Origin: Halomonas sp. HL-93
GTDB lineage: Bacteria > Pseudomonadota > Gammaproteobacteria > Pseudomonadales > Halomonadaceae
Length of the DNA: 64,000 nucleotides
Reading direction: 5' to 3'
NCBI RefSeq assembly: GCF_900086985.1
Contig: NZ_LT593974.1
Coordinates: forward strand, 3,968,001 to 4,032,000
This document shows positions 1-9,245 of the stretch, in pieces (the stretch's first letter is position 1; each line of letters begins with the position of its first letter). The position numbers and the translations under genes were made by a program. The notes under the pieces are model-generated. The model saw nothing but the letters and a program-made list of their open reading frames with translations. It was not told where the DNA came from and made no database searches.

Positions 1-1
1 C

Positions 2-457
2 GGCGATGATCGCCAAAAAATGTCTCAAGAGATGATGAAGTTCTACCAGAAGGAAAAGATCAATCCTCTGGGTGGCTGTTTGCCGATTTTGGTACAAATG
101 CCGGTCTTTATCGCGCTTTACTGGATGTTGTTGGAGTCCGTTGAGCTGCGACACGCACCCTTCATGTTCTGGGTACAGGATCTGTCTGTGAAAGACCCGT
201 ACTTCATCCTGCCGATTCTGATGGGCATCTCGATGTTCGTGCAGCAACAGTTGAACCCTACACCGCCCGATCCCATGCAGGCGAAGATCATGAAGATGCT
301 ACCCATCATCTTTACGTTCTTCTTCCTATGGTTCCCGGCCGGTCTGGTTATTTACTGGGTGGTCAACAACATCATCTCGGTGGCGCAGCAGTACTTTATT
401 ACGCGCAAAATCGAGCAGGACCCAAGTATTGGCAAAGGCATGAAAACCAAAAAATAA
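2..457 (+). CDS. yidC: Membrane protein insertase YidC, C-terminal part (gene begins before the window)
   Basis: This is the C-terminal part of the YidC/Oxa1 insertase, which helps inner-membrane proteins fold and insert, alone or with SecYEG. The frame is open to the left edge, so the gene starts upstream. Visible are the [16 protein letters not shown] segment typical of the family, three or so hydrophobic membrane segments, and a short basic cytoplasmic tail ending in KTKK. It is followed by a strong terminator and then mnmE, the common yidC-mnmE order. The ATG at 20 is internal and is not the start. Confidence 0.96.
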   Translation, partial: GDDRQKMSQEMMKFYQKEKINPLGGCLPILVQMPVFIALYWMLLESVELRHAPFMFWVQDLSVKDPYFILPILMGISMFVQQQLNPTPPDPMQAKIMKMLPIIFTFFFLWFPAGLVIYWVVNNIISVAQQYFITRKIEQDPSIGKGMKTKK

Positions 458-475
458 GCCGATACTAGAAGACAC

Positions 476-509
476 CCAGACCCCCGCCTTTGCGGGGGTC
501 TGGCGTTTT
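476..509 (+). terminator. Rho-independent terminator after yidC
   Basis: A perfect 12-bp stem (476-487 with 492-503, core CCCCCGC/GCGGGGG) with a 4-base loop is followed by CGTTTT. It lies 18 bases after the yidC stop and separates yidC from mnmE. Confidence 0.9.
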
Positions 510-553
510 AGGGATGAAAAACTCAAACTAGCTTTTTTTCAGCGAGAAACCTC

Positions 554-1924
554 ATGGCTGACCGACTCTATACCCAAGACACTATCGCCGCCTTGGCTAC
601 CCCGCCCGGTCGTGGTGGCGTCGGTATTATCCGTGTTTCTGGCCCGGCCTGCCGCGAAATCGCCACCGCTATACTAGGTCTCTGCCCTGCCCCCCGCTAC
701 GCACACTACGGCGCTTTTATGGGTGCTGAAAGCAACATCGATGAGGGGATCGCGTTACTGTTTCCCGACCCTCACTCGTTCACCGGTGAAGACGTATTGG
801 AGCTCCATGGGCACGGCGGACCAGTGATCATGGATATGCTGCTTGAACGCTGCGTTCAGTTGGGCGCACGCCTGGCAAAGCCAGGCGAGTTTTCCGAACG
901 GGCTTTCCTAAATGACAAGCTTGATCTTGCCCAGGCCGAGGCGATTGCTGATCTGATCGATGCCACCTCCCGTTCGGCGGCCGAAAATGCCGTACGCTCG
1001 CTTCAGGGCGAGTTTTCCAATCGGGTATCTGAATTGGTACAGCGGCTCATTGAGCTACGCGTATACGTTGAGGCAGCGATTGATTTTCCCGAAGAGGAAA
1101 TCGACTTTCTTGCCGATGGCCATGTGGCTAGCTTATTGGACAGCGTGAGCCGTGACCTTACAGACGTACGAGCGGCCGCAGGGCAAGGGGCGTTAATGCG
1201 CGAAGGGATGAGCGTCGTCATCGCGGGGCGTCCCAATGCGGGTAAGTCGAGCCTGCTTAACGCGCTGACCGAGCAAGACACCGCCATTGTGACCGATATT
1301 GCAGGCACCACGCGGGATGTGCTGCGCGAACATATTCATATCGACGGAATGCCTTTACACGTGATTGATACCGCAGGCTTACGCGATACCCCTGATGCGG
1401 TGGAACAGATAGGCGTTGCCCGGGCCTGGTCAGAGATCGAACGCGCCGACCGAGTGCTTCTACTGGTGGATGCGTCCACCACCGACGAAACCGACCCCAT
1501 GGCGATCTGGCCCGAGTTTGTTGCCCGGCTCCCAGACCAGCAACGCCTCACGCTGGTGCGTAATAAAATCGATGCAAGCGCCGAGCAAGCGGGCATCGAC
1601 TTATCCACAACTCCCCCCACGGTGCGTCTCTCAGCAAAAACCGGAAGGGGTGTGGATAATTTAAAAACACACCTGAAAGAGATCATGGGCTTTGCGGCTA
1701 CCACGGAAGGCCGTTTTTCAGCACGTCGTCGCCACCTAGACGCCCTTGACCGGGCAATGAGGGCGCTAGACACCGGCCGCCACCAGCTCGAGGGTAACGG
1801 TGCAGGTGAGTTGTTGGCGGAAGATCTACGCGACGCTCAACAGGCCCTTGGCGAGATCACCGGCGAATTCAGCGCCGACGATTTGCTGGGTGAGATTTTT
1901 GGTAGCTTCTGCATCGGCAAGTAG
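554..1924 (+). CDS. mnmE: tRNA uridine-5-carboxymethylaminomethyl modification GTPase MnmE
   Basis: MnmE works with MnmG to build the cmnm5 group on U34 of certain tRNAs. At 456 residues it has the family's usual length. The N-terminal formyl-THF-binding domain starts with [22 protein letters not shown]. The G domain inside the helical region has the P-loop [10 protein letters not shown] (about residue 225), the GTTRD switch I, DTAG and NKID, and the protein ends with the diagnostic CIGK, whose Cys is needed for activity. Its partner gene mnmG is about 18.7 kb away in this window rather than adjacent. Confidence 0.98.
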   Translation: MADRLYTQDTIAALATPPGRGGVGIIRVSGPACREIATAILGLCPAPRYAHYGAFMGAESNIDEGIALLFPDPHSFTGEDVLELHGHGGPVIMDMLLERCVQLGARLAKPGEFSERAFLNDKLDLAQAEAIADLIDATSRSAAENAVRSLQGEFSNRVSELVQRLIELRVYVEAAIDFPEEEIDFLADGHVASLLDSVSRDLTDVRAAAGQGALMREGMSVVIAGRPNAGKSSLLNALTEQDTAIVTDIAGTTRDVLREHIHIDGMPLHVIDTAGLRDTPDAVEQIGVARAWSEIERADRVLLLVDASTTDETDPMAIWPEFVARLPDQQRLTLVRNKIDASAEQAGIDLSTTPPTVRLSAKTGRGVDNLKTHLKEIMGFAATTEGRFSARRRHLDALDRAMRALDTGRHQLEGNGAGELLAEDLRDAQQALGEITGEFSADDLLGEIFGSFCIGK

Positions 1925-1945
1925 ATGGTTTACACGCCGAGAGAC

Positions 1946-2791
1946 CTACTCCCCAACCAACCATTCAGCACGATAGTCGCTTTGCTCTCCTAACAGTGGG
2001 GTCAACTGCGCCATGGCCCCCGCTAGACGCTCATCCAGCCCCCAAGGCGGATTAATCACTAACATCCCGCTACCGTACATGCCGTGCTCATGGGCACCTG
2101 CCGCTCGCAGGCGTAATTCGCTGCGCCAAATTTTGCGGATGCCGCTGCGCTGAAGCCCTTCCAATAATACCTGGTGATGGCCGGCCGGCAGTAATGGATA
2201 CCAAATTAAGACCACTGCATGACGCGCTTTTGAAAGCGCCACGCCAAGGGTATCCGCCACTTCCAGATACTCGTCTTTTCGTTCGTAGCTTGGATCAATC
2301 AATATACATACCCGAGGCGTTGAAACGGGTAGCCGTTGGCGCAGTCCCTCTAGGCCATCGCCATGAATACGCTCTACACCTTCCGGTAGTGCCTGGTCGT
2401 CTAAATGTTGATGCTCACCAGGGTGCAGCTCGAATCCGTACAGCCGCTCCTTAGGGCGCAGTGCTTGGCCGATCCACCAGGGTGAACCCGGATAATGCAT
2501 CAACTCGACTGGTTGACGCTGTGCTCGGGTTAAAGCGGCCAGCCACCCGCATAGCAAAGGATCGGACACCGACTCGGCAGCTTCCCAAAGAGGCCATACG
2601 CCATCGCGATACTCCTTTAGCCGCTGGGTTTCTTTACTCGACAACGGATAAAACCCGCGACCCGCATGGGTGTCGATATAGGTCACCGGCGAGGGCTTAC
2701 GTAGCAAGTATTCAGTGGTCGCAAACAACGTTAAATGTTTATGTACGTCGGCAAAATTGCCTGCGTGATACGCGTGTTGATATGACAACAT
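1946..2791 (-). CDS. rlmJ: 23S rRNA (adenine2030-N6)-methyltransferase RlmJ
   Basis: RlmJ methylates A2030 of 23S rRNA using SAM. The protein begins MLSYQHAYHAGNFADVHKH, the conserved family start, so I place the start at 2791 rather than at an in-frame ATG six codons upstream; this gives 281 residues, close to the E. coli protein. The catalytic motif IV reads DPSY (within LIDPSYERKDEY), where an N6-adenine methyltransferase would more often show DPPY. The gene converges on mnmE with a 21-base gap. Confidence 0.93.
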   Translation of the reverse strand: MLSYQHAYHAGNFADVHKHLTLFATTEYLLRKPSPVTYIDTHAGRGFYPLSSKETQRLKEYRDGVWPLWEAAESVSDPLLCGWLAALTRAQRQPVELMHYPGSPWWIGQALRPKERLYGFELHPGEHQHLDDQALPEGVERIHGDGLEGLRQRLPVSTPRVCILIDPSYERKDEYLEVADTLGVALSKARHAVVLIWYPLLPAGHHQVLLEGLQRSGIRKIWRSELRLRAAGAHEHGMYGSGMLVINPPWGLDERLAGAMAQLTPLLGEQSDYRAEWLVGE

Positions 2792-2809
2792 GATAGTTCT
2801 ACAACTCAT

Positions 2810-2838
2810 AAAAAAACCCGCTACATCAGCATAGCGGG
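2810..2838 (-). terminator. Terminator of the OmpA-like lipoprotein gene
   Basis: Read on the minus strand, a 7-bp GC-rich stem (CCCGCTA/TAGCGGG, 2817-2823 with 2832-2838) is followed by seven T. It lies just downstream of the lipoprotein stop and upstream of rlmJ. Confidence 0.85.
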
Positions 2839-2869
2839 CATTGGGGAGGCTTCACGACAAGGTCATTGC

Positions 2870-3553
2870 TTAGCCTTGGCTTTCGCCTTCCCCGGTGGGC
2901 GTTAAGGTAATTTCAACGCGGCGGTTTTGGCTGCGCCCGTCCTCGTTATCGTTACTGGCCACCGGCTGTGATTCACCGTAGCCGCGGGTGTTTAAACGCG
3001 ACGACGATACGCCATTCTGGCTTAGGTAGCCGCCTACCGACTCGGCCCGACGCTCAGACAGACGCTGGTTATACGCATCTTCACCGGTACTGTCGGTATG
3101 GCCAGCGATATTGATACGGGTATCGGCATATTCGCTGACCACGCTGGCTACCTCATTGAGAGAGCTGCGCGCTTCGCTGGTTAGCTCACTAGAATCAACG
3201 TCGAAGGTCACACTGCTAGGCATGTTTAATACAATGTCATCGCCCTGGCGATCGATTTCAATACGCGAGCCTTCAAGGTTTTCACGCAGTTGCTGCTCTT
3301 GGCGGTCCATATAGGCACCGATGCCGGCACCGGCAGCGGCACCTGCCGCAGCACCAATCACGGCGCGGTCACGGCGGCTACTGCTACCATCACCTGACAG
3401 CGCACCGGCAATCGCACCTACCGCCGCACCAATACCTGTGCCGGTAGCCGTTTTAGAGCGCTGTGTTTCACCACCGCCAGAGGGGTTCGAGGTTGCACAA
3501 CCGGCAACAAACACGACGGCCACTAACGGGGTCAGTAGTCGAGAAATACGCAT
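2870..3553 (-). CDS. Outer-membrane lipoprotein with glycine zipper and OmpA peptidoglycan-binding domain (YiaD-like)
   Basis: The N-terminus is a lipoprotein signal with lipobox VAGC (Cys about residue 19). Then comes an Ala/Gly-rich glycine-zipper stretch (about residues 40-80, GAAVGAIAGALSG and AAGAAAGAGIGAYMD), and an OmpA C-terminal domain (about 110-220) with the NIAGHTDSTG and NQRLSERRAESV motifs whose Asp and Arg bind peptidoglycan. This layout matches the YiaD-type lipoproteins that tether the outer membrane to the wall. The gene is monocistronic, with its own terminator downstream. The exact orthologue cannot be fixed by eye. Confidence 0.88.
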   Translation of the reverse strand: MRISRLLTPLVAVVFVAGCATSNPSGGGETQRSKTATGTGIGAAVGAIAGALSGDGSSSRRDRAVIGAAAGAAAGAGIGAYMDRQEQQLRENLEGSRIEIDRQGDDIVLNMPSSVTFDVDSSELTSEARSSLNEVASVVSEYADTRINIAGHTDSTGEDAYNQRLSERRAESVGGYLSQNGVSSSRLNTRGYGESQPVASNDNEDGRSQNRRVEITLTPTGEGESQG

Positions 3554-3590
3554 TGCTCACTCCTTAACGTCTTCTTGGCATATTATGAAA

Positions 3591-4760
3591 TTACTCATCG
3601 CTGACTAATGCCAGCAATTCGTTCAAGAATAATAGACCTTGAGGCGAAGCTTGTAGCCTTTTAGGCATTTCCATCAAAAGTCCTTTTTTCTCGGCATTGT
3701 GTAAACGCGCCAATAACACATTTTCCGACAGTCCAGTATGCGCCGACCATAGCGAAATAGGAGTACCTTGGATTAAACGCAAGGCATTCATAGCAAACTC
3801 CAAGGGCAATTCACTTTGGGCAATAGACTGCTTGCCCGCGATAAAACCACGCGGATCATTCACCCGCCTTAAATAGGCGTCTGGCTGACGCGTTTTCCAG
3901 CGCCGTTCAATGTGCCACTGCCCCTGCAAATCAATGCGACTCAGCTTGCCATGAGCACCCGCGCCAATTCCTAGGTAATCACCAAATTGCCAATAATTGA
4001 GATTATGCTGGCTCTGTCGATCAGGCCTCGCATAGGCGGAAATTTCGTAGCGCTGTAAACCCGCCTGCTCCAAACGTAGGTGCCCCTGGTCCTGAATATC
4101 CCAAAGGGTTTCTTCTTGGGGTAGTGTAGGTGGGTGAACATAAAACGCCGTATTCGGCTCCAGGGTCAGTTGATACCAGGAAAGGTGCTCAGGTGATAAC
4201 GCTAGGGCTTGCTCGATATCCGCCATCGCCAGTTGCGGGGTTTGCGCCGGCAGGCCATGCATCAAATCAATATTGATGTTATCAAACCCCGCCTGACGCG
4301 CCTGGCTGACGGCCTGGATAGCCTCTTCACCACTGTGTATTCGCCCCAGTGCTTTTAGTTGATCCGAATGAAAACTCTGCACCCCGAGCGATAGCCGATT
4401 GATACCGGCATCTCGATAGCCAGTAAAGCGGCTCTGCTCGGTCGTACCTGGATTAGCCTCAAGCGTAATTTCAATCGCATCCGAAAATGGTAAGCGAGCA
4501 TTCACTTCGCCTAAAAGGCTCTTATAAAAGCCTGGTGAAAGTAGGCTTGGCGTTCCACCGCCAATAAAAATGCTCTGAATCGTTCGGCCAGCCGCAAGGT
4601 CAAGATCGCCATCAATATCCTGTAATAACGCCTTTAGGTAAGCCGCTTCGGGCAGCTCGTTGGCCTGGGGCTCGTGGGAGTTAAAGTCACAATAAGGGCA
4701 TTTGCGTACGCACCAGGGCGTATGGATATACAGCGAAAGCGGCGGCAATGGCTCAGCCAT
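3591..4760 (-). CDS. hemW: Heme chaperone HemW (radical SAM, HemN-like)
   Basis: This radical-SAM protein of the HemN/CPO-like group is now regarded as a heme-trafficking chaperone rather than a coproporphyrinogen oxidase. At 389 residues it matches HemW. The N-terminus LSLYIHTPWCVRKCPYCDFNSH carries the CxxxCxxC motif for the 4Fe-4S cluster, without the extra N-terminal segment of true HemN. FIGGGTPSLL follows. The start overlaps the end of rdgB by 8 bases, so the two genes are probably co-transcribed; rdgB-hemW adjacency is common in gammaproteobacteria. Confidence 0.95.
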   Translation of the reverse strand: MAEPLPPLSLYIHTPWCVRKCPYCDFNSHEPQANELPEAAYLKALLQDIDGDLDLAAGRTIQSIFIGGGTPSLLSPGFYKSLLGEVNARLPFSDAIEITLEANPGTTEQSRFTGYRDAGINRLSLGVQSFHSDQLKALGRIHSGEEAIQAVSQARQAGFDNINIDLMHGLPAQTPQLAMADIEQALALSPEHLSWYQLTLEPNTAFYVHPPTLPQEETLWDIQDQGHLRLEQAGLQRYEISAYARPDRQSQHNLNYWQFGDYLGIGAGAHGKLSRIDLQGQWHIERRWKTRQPDAYLRRVNDPRGFIAGKQSIAQSELPLEFAMNALRLIQGTPISLWSAHTGLSENVLLARLHNAEKKGLLMEMPKRLQASPQGLLFLNELLALVSDE

Positions 4761-5361
4761 GGGCCACCTTCAATACCTCGACGAGCCCGGCCAGGGCACG
4801 CCCACGATGGCTCAAGCGATTTTTCGTTTCACTGGGTAATTCAGCGACGCTCATTCCCTGATCAGGAAGCCAAAATAGTGGATCGTAACCAAAGCCGCCT
4901 TCACCGCGCGGAAGCGCCAGGACCTCCCCTTCCCAGCTGCGCTGCACAATAACGGGCACCGGATCCTGGGAGTGGCGTAAGTAAACCAGCACACACCAGT
5001 AGCGCGCTGTTCGCTGGCCTTCTGGGTAGCTTTGTAACGCCTCAATCAACTTGGCGTTATTTCGCTGGTCGCTTTTGGGCTCTCCGGCATAACGTGCGGA
5101 ATAGATGCCCGGCGCGCCCTGCAACGCATCAACCTCCAGGCCTGAGTCATCGGCTAAGGCAGGTAACCCACTTTGTCGGCTCGCTTCGCGGGCTTTAATA
5201 AGCGCGTTCTCAACAAACGTCACCCCCGTTTCTGCTACGTCATGGACACCAAAATCGGCTTGGGGACGCACATCAAAGCCAAGTGGCGCTAATAATTCAT
5301 TGAATTCTTTCAATTTACCAACGTTGCCGCTGGCAAGCACAAGCGTTTGCGTACTGGTCAT
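4753..5361 (-). CDS. rdgB: dITP/XTP pyrophosphatase (RdgB/HAM1)
   Basis: RdgB hydrolyses non-canonical purine nucleotides such as dITP and XTP to monophosphates, keeping them out of DNA. The N-terminus has the family signature LVLASGNVGKLKEF, followed by ADDSGLEVDAL and FGYDPLF. I start at the ATG at 5361 because AGGAGG lies six bases before it; a longer in-frame extension to 5424 has no such site. The product is 202 residues, near the usual 197. It leads the rdgB-hemW pair. Confidence 0.95.
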   Translation of the reverse strand: MTSTQTLVLASGNVGKLKEFNELLAPLGFDVRPQADFGVHDVAETGVTFVENALIKAREASRQSGLPALADDSGLEVDALQGAPGIYSARYAGEPKSDQRNNAKLIEALQSYPEGQRTARYWCVLVYLRHSQDPVPVIVQRSWEGEVLALPRGEGGFGYDPLFWLPDQGMSVAELPSETKNRLSHRGRALAGLVEVLKVAHG

Positions 5362-5627
5362 CCGGCGACCTCCTAAGGTGGAGAACCAGTTTACGCATGC
5401 CCCAGGCTCGACAAAAGCAATCATAATGTAACGTGATGTAGTTTTTTAAAAAACGTCAAAAGTATTAGAAAAATAATAACCTTTAATATTCAAATACTTA
5501 TTATAGAAAAAGCAATATGTGTCATATTATTTGATGATTTTCTAGTAACATACGTTTACATTTAAAAACTAATAGACAACACTTGAATGGCTACCTGCTC
5601 AATCGTTTTTTCTACGAGGGTCCTCCA
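5362..5627. promoter_or_regulatory. AT-rich intergenic region between rdgB and csgD
   Basis: This 266-base region separates divergent rdgB and csgD. The stretch 5425-5580 is strongly AT-rich compared with its surroundings, as expected for a heavily regulated curli promoter with possible H-NS or nucleoid-protein binding (inference). No clear sigma-70 pair can be assigned. GAGGG at 5616-5620 is the ribosome binding site that fixes the csgD start. Confidence 0.5.
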
Positions 5628-6320
5628 ATGCCGCAGGAAAAGGCTACCAATACGGTATTCGTCGTTACCGAAAAAAGCCCACAATCACAACTATTTGCGG
5701 AATATCTAGGGACTCATACCGAGTGTCATGTGCATATTCAGTCGCCCCATGAACGGGCCACCGCACCGACGGCAGGTAGCACCTTGATGCTAATCGACAG
5801 CGATCATATCAGCGTTGATACCCTTCCAGACTGGCAACACCAACTGCCCGAGGCGCTCAGCAACACACCCTTGGCCGCGTTTAACATCCGCGATATGGAT
5901 CATGCGCTTGAAGCCTTGTCATGCGCACAGTTGAAAGGGGTGTTCTATCGCCACGAGAGTCTGGATGTCATTTGTAAGGGAATTCATGCACTGCTCGAGG
6001 GCGAGCTATGGATGTCCCGCGAGCTAATGACACGGTTGATTCTGTTTTATCGTAAATATCAAAACAACGCCTTCCGCCCCGCCTGCGGGCTCACTAACCG
6101 AGAAATGGAAATCATCTCGCTGCTGAGTGCCGGGGCGTCTAACCATCAAATTGCCGAAAAGCTGTTTCTTAGCGAACACACCGTAAAGTCTCACCTTTAC
6201 AACATTTTCCGCAAAATCAACGTCCATAACCGTATCCAGGCGCTGAATTGGATCCATCAAAACTTGGGCCCCATTTTGCCGAATATTGAAACCGCAAGAA
6301 GCTTGCAGCGTCACCGTTAG
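5628..6320 (+). CDS. csgD: CsgD-like LuxR-family transcriptional regulator of curli
   Basis: CsgD is the master activator of curli and biofilm matrix genes. The protein is 230 residues: an N-terminal receiver-like domain without a clear phospho-acceptor motif, with the GVFYR segment also seen in E. coli CsgD, then a LuxR helix-turn-helix from about residue 154 (LTNREMEIISLLSAGASNHQIAEKLF, EHTVKSHLYNIFRKI). I chose the ATG at 5628, seven bases after GAGGG, over an upstream TTG at 5583. It directly precedes csgEFG on the same strand, which supports the assignment. Confidence 0.9.
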   Translation: MPQEKATNTVFVVTEKSPQSQLFAEYLGTHTECHVHIQSPHERATAPTAGSTLMLIDSDHISVDTLPDWQHQLPEALSNTPLAAFNIRDMDHALEALSCAQLKGVFYRHESLDVICKGIHALLEGELWMSRELMTRLILFYRKYQNNAFRPACGLTNREMEIISLLSAGASNHQIAEKLFLSEHTVKSHLYNIFRKINVHNRIQALNWIHQNLGPILPNIETARSLQRHR

Positions 6321-6342
6321 CGCATCGCAAAGGGGTTTTACT

Positions 6343-6882
6343 ATGAAAGCACTGCGCTATAAGCCCGTCATTCTGTGTTACTTCCTGCTCTGGGGAAGCA
6401 CGTTTCCCGCCTATGCCGAAGAAATGACAGAGCCGGTATCTCCTACTGACGATGGGCAAGCCGCTATCGCCGATGAGCAAGAAGCTATCGATGCCATTAA
6501 CCAGCTTTCAGGCCCCGATGGGGCAGAAGTTGAGCAACCTTCACAAGGGGGCAGCGAACTCACCGGCGTTATGGTTGACCGTACCATCACGATGGCGGGC
6601 AAAACCTTCTATCGTGCCTTCAGCCAACGCGCCATGGATAACATGATCATTGCCAATGCCACCATCACCATTCAAGAGCGGCCCGATGCTCGTTGGGGCA
6701 GCCAGGTGTGGATCATGGAAGGCAACCAGATGCATTTCCGTACCCAGCTCTCCCCAAGGATCAGTGAGGCCGACCGAGCGGCGGGGGAAGCCGTACAAAT
6801 CGTGGAAGAAGCACTACTGCGTCAACAACTGAACTCAGCGCTATCTTCCGACAAAGACTTAGGAAGAGAGGAGTTACCATAA
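6343..6882 (+). CDS. csgE: Curli assembly factor CsgE
   Basis: CsgE is a periplasmic protein that caps the CsgG secretion pore and gives it specificity for curli subunits. A signal peptide of about 24 residues ends in FPAYA. The C-terminal part matches CsgE closely (FYRAFS, TITIQERPDARWGSQVWI, ALLRQQLNSALSS, DLGREEL). Between them lies an acidic, low-complexity stretch of roughly 45 residues, so this protein (179 aa) is about 50 residues longer than E. coli CsgE. AGGGG before the ATG at 6343 supports this start. The stop overlaps the csgF start by one base. Confidence 0.93.
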   Translation: MKALRYKPVILCYFLLWGSTFPAYAEEMTEPVSPTDDGQAAIADEQEAIDAINQLSGPDGAEVEQPSQGGSELTGVMVDRTITMAGKTFYRAFSQRAMDNMIIANATITIQERPDARWGSQVWIMEGNQMHFRTQLSPRISEADRAAGEAVQIVEEALLRQQLNSALSSDKDLGREELP

Positions 6883-7304
6883 TGAAAACTAACCTAATGC
6901 ACACCGTGGGTTTAGGCTCAGCCCTACTGGCCGGTCTATTAACCTTTCAAGCTCACGCCGGGGAAATGATTTATGAACCTTTGAATCCCTCCTTTGGGGG
7001 CGATCCTTTTATGGGCAGTTACATGCTCAACAAGGCTCAATCCCAGGATACCAATTCTGATCCAGACTCACGTGACGTCGATCGACTCTCCTCCACCGAC
7101 CGGCTAATTCAAAGCCTGGAGAGCCGTTTGATTTCACAGCTATTGACCGACGTGGGATCGGGAGATATCGGCGAAGGCGGCTTTGATAGCGACGAATTCA
7201 GCGTTGTGGTGCGTGATGAAGGCGGCCAGCTCGTCGTACGCGTAATCGACAAGCTGACAGGGGATGAAACCAATATCAGTGTCGGCGGCTTATTTAATCC
7301 ATGA
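6882..7304 (+). CDS. csgF: Curli assembly factor CsgF
   Basis: CsgF sits at the outer face of the CsgG pore and couples secreted CsgB nucleator to the cell surface. The protein has a signal peptide (cleavage probable after AHA, about residue 26) and then the family's N-terminal pore-plugging segment in the form EPLNPSFGGDPFMGSYMLNKAQ. It is 140 residues, the usual size. It is translationally coupled to csgE, whose TAA overlaps its ATG, and precedes csgG by about 80 bases. Confidence 0.94.
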   Translation: MKTNLMHTVGLGSALLAGLLTFQAHAGEMIYEPLNPSFGGDPFMGSYMLNKAQSQDTNSDPDSRDVDRLSSTDRLIQSLESRLISQLLTDVGSGDIGEGGFDSDEFSVVVRDEGGQLVVRVIDKLTGDETNISVGGLFNP

Positions 7305-7383
7305 GATAGCCCAACTATCGAACCAAAACAGTACGAACTAAAAAACCAAACATCATAAATGGTGGATAAGTCAGGGGATCATC

Positions 7384-8064
7384 ATGAAGATTATAGCTAC
7401 TTTTTTAATAGCGGGTTTGCTCAGCGGCTGCGCGGGAATGGTTGCCAATTCAGAGAACCTTGAGGGAACCGAGGCCACCTTAACGCCGCGCGGTGCCACG
7501 TACCAAGATCTCGTATCGCTACCGCCGCCAGCGGGCAAAATTTTTGTCTCGGTATACGACTTCCGTGATCAAACCGGTCAGTATCGGCCTGCTCCCGCCA
7601 GCACCTTCTCGACGGCAGTGACGCAAGGCGCGGCCGCGATGCTAACGGGTGCTCTAGCCGATTCAGGCTGGTTTATCCCGCTTGAGCGGGTGGGGCTGCA
7701 AAACTTGTTAACGGAACGGCGAATTATTCGCGCTGAATTTGAGCGCTTTAATCAACCCGACACGCTCCCCTCATTACGTGCGGCTTCCGTCATGCTGGAA
7801 GGCGGCATTATTGCCTACGAATCCAACGTTAGGACCGGCGGTGCGGGTGCAGAATATTTTGGGATTGGGGCATCGGGAGAGTATCAGGTTGACCAAGTAA
7901 CGGTTAACTTGCGCGCGGTAGAAATTTCTACGGGTGAAGTGCTTGCCAATGTGACAACGACAAAAACTATCTATTCGAAAGAATTACGTGCTGGCGTGTA
8001 TCGGTTTATCGATTTCCGACGCTTATTAGAAGCAGAAGCTGGTATTACCGACGTCACCCCCTGA
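7384..8064 (+). pseudogene. csgG: Curli secretion pore CsgG, 5' part, interrupted by an insertion sequence
   Basis: CsgG is the nonameric outer-membrane lipoprotein pore for curli secretion. The N-terminus has a lipobox (LLSGC, Cys16) and the sequence follows CsgG closely (DQTGQYRPAP, SGWFIPLERVGLQNLLTERRIIRA, YFGIGASGEYQVDQVTVNLRAVE, YRFIDFRRLLEAE). After codon 222 the frame enters the insertion sequence and stops four codons later. The rest of the gene resumes at 9246 in the same frame, so the ancestral protein would have been about 280 residues, near the E. coli length. The truncated product lacks about 58 C-terminal residues and is probably inactive (inference). Confidence 0.95.
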
Positions 8065-8115
8065 TTGAGTAGCGCTACACTTTAGAGTCCGATCCTATGG
8101 GTAAGGAGATTGGAC

Positions 8116-8379
8116 ATGAAGAAGCGTTTCAGCGAAGAACAGATCATTGGCTTCTTGGCCGAAGCCGAAGCGGGACTGCCCATCAAAGAGCTATGCCGTC
8201 GGCACGGTTTCTCAGAAGCCAGTTACTATCTATGGCGGAGCAAGTTTGGCGGCATGAGCGTCCCCGATGCCAAGCGACTCAAAGAACTCGAAGCCGAAAA
8301 TGGACGCTTGAAAAAGCTGCTCGCAGAGTCGCTACTGGAAATGGAGGTCACTCGCGAGGCGCTGAGAAAAAAGTGGTGA
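8116..8379 (+). CDS. IS3-family transposase OrfA (copy 1)
   Basis: This 87-residue DNA-binding protein begins [20 protein letters not shown] and contains a helix-turn-helix ([22 protein letters not shown]) followed by a leucine-zipper-like coiled coil ([23 protein letters not shown]). The start at 8116 is preceded by AAGGAGA. It ends just after a slippery A6G run, so a fraction of ribosomes should shift into the orfB frame. Confidence 0.93.
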   Translation: MKKRFSEEQIIGFLAEAEAGLPIKELCRRHGFSEASYYLWRSKFGGMSVPDAKRLKELEAENGRLKKLLAESLLEMEVTREALRKKW

Positions 8380-9236
8380 GCGCCCCGGCACGCCGAGACG
8401 TGGTGCGCTTTATGGTGTCACGTGGCCTGAGTGAGCGCAGAGCGCTCCGTGTCATTCGTATGAGTGCCAGTGCATTGCGCTACCAGCCGGCCCCTGACCG
8501 CAATGAGACATTGCGTGAACGCATTGTTGCCTTGGCACACCGGCATCGCCGCTATGGCGCTGGCATGATCTACCTGAAGCTGCGTCAGGCCGGAGAACCG
8601 GTCAATCACAAGCGTGTTGAGCGTCTGTATGCGGAAGCTCGCTTGCAGGTGAAGCGTCGCAAGCGCAAGAAGGTTCCCATGTCTGAGCGAAAGCCACTTG
8701 GTCGCCCTGGGGCTGCCAATCAGGTCTGGTCAATGGATTTTGTGTTTGACCGGACGGCAGACGGACGAGTGATAAAGAGCCTCACGGTTGTCGATGACGC
8801 CACCCATGAAGCCGTGGCGATCGTGCCTGAACGTGCCATTAGCGGACTGTTTTTAACACGTATTCTGGATCACCTGGCCCTACAACGTGGCCTACCGAGC
8901 GCCATTCGTACGGATAATGGAAAGGAGTTCTGTGGGCGCGCCATGCTGTCATGGGCGCATCTACGTGGCGTTGCCCTGTTTTTAATCGAACCTGGAAAAC
9001 CCAACCAAAACGCCTACATCGAATCGTTCAATGGGCGCTTTCGAGATGAATGCCTAAATGAGCATTGGTTCACCAGCCTTCAACACGCCCAGGTTGTCAT
9101 CGAGGCATGGCGGCGGGAGTACAACGAAGAAAGACCGAAGAAGAGTCTTGGAGGGCTGACACCGTCAGCCTATGCCGAGCAACTGGTGGTAAAACACGAT
9201 AAAGTTATTTCTGACTCTAAACCCGGGTGCTACTGA
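8116..9236 (+). CDS. IS3-family transposase OrfAB, made by -1 frameshift (copy 1)
   Basis: The active transposase of IS3 elements is a fusion of OrfA and OrfB. The heptamer A AAA AAG at 8367-8373, in the correct phase for -1 slippage, lies two codons before the orfA stop and joins it to the orfB frame. OrfB has an HTH_21-like region ([25 protein letters not shown]) and an rve integrase core with the DDE residues in [13 protein letters not shown] and [21 protein letters not shown]. Both frames appear intact, so the element is potentially active (inference). Confidence 0.9.
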
Positions 9237-9245
9237 AGATGGGGT

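Noticed and set aside
8050..8055. GACGTC as part of the terminal inverted repeat of the insertion sequence
   Set aside because: If GACGTC belonged to the element, neither copy would show a target duplication; treating it as target restores csgG in frame and gives a duplication in both copies.
8097..8366. N-terminal extension of the orfB frame that could be read as part of a 379-residue transposase
   Set aside because: This part is the orfA coding sequence read in another frame; OrfA's own frame has the HTH and coiled coil, and orfB is reached by -1 frameshift at 8367-8373.
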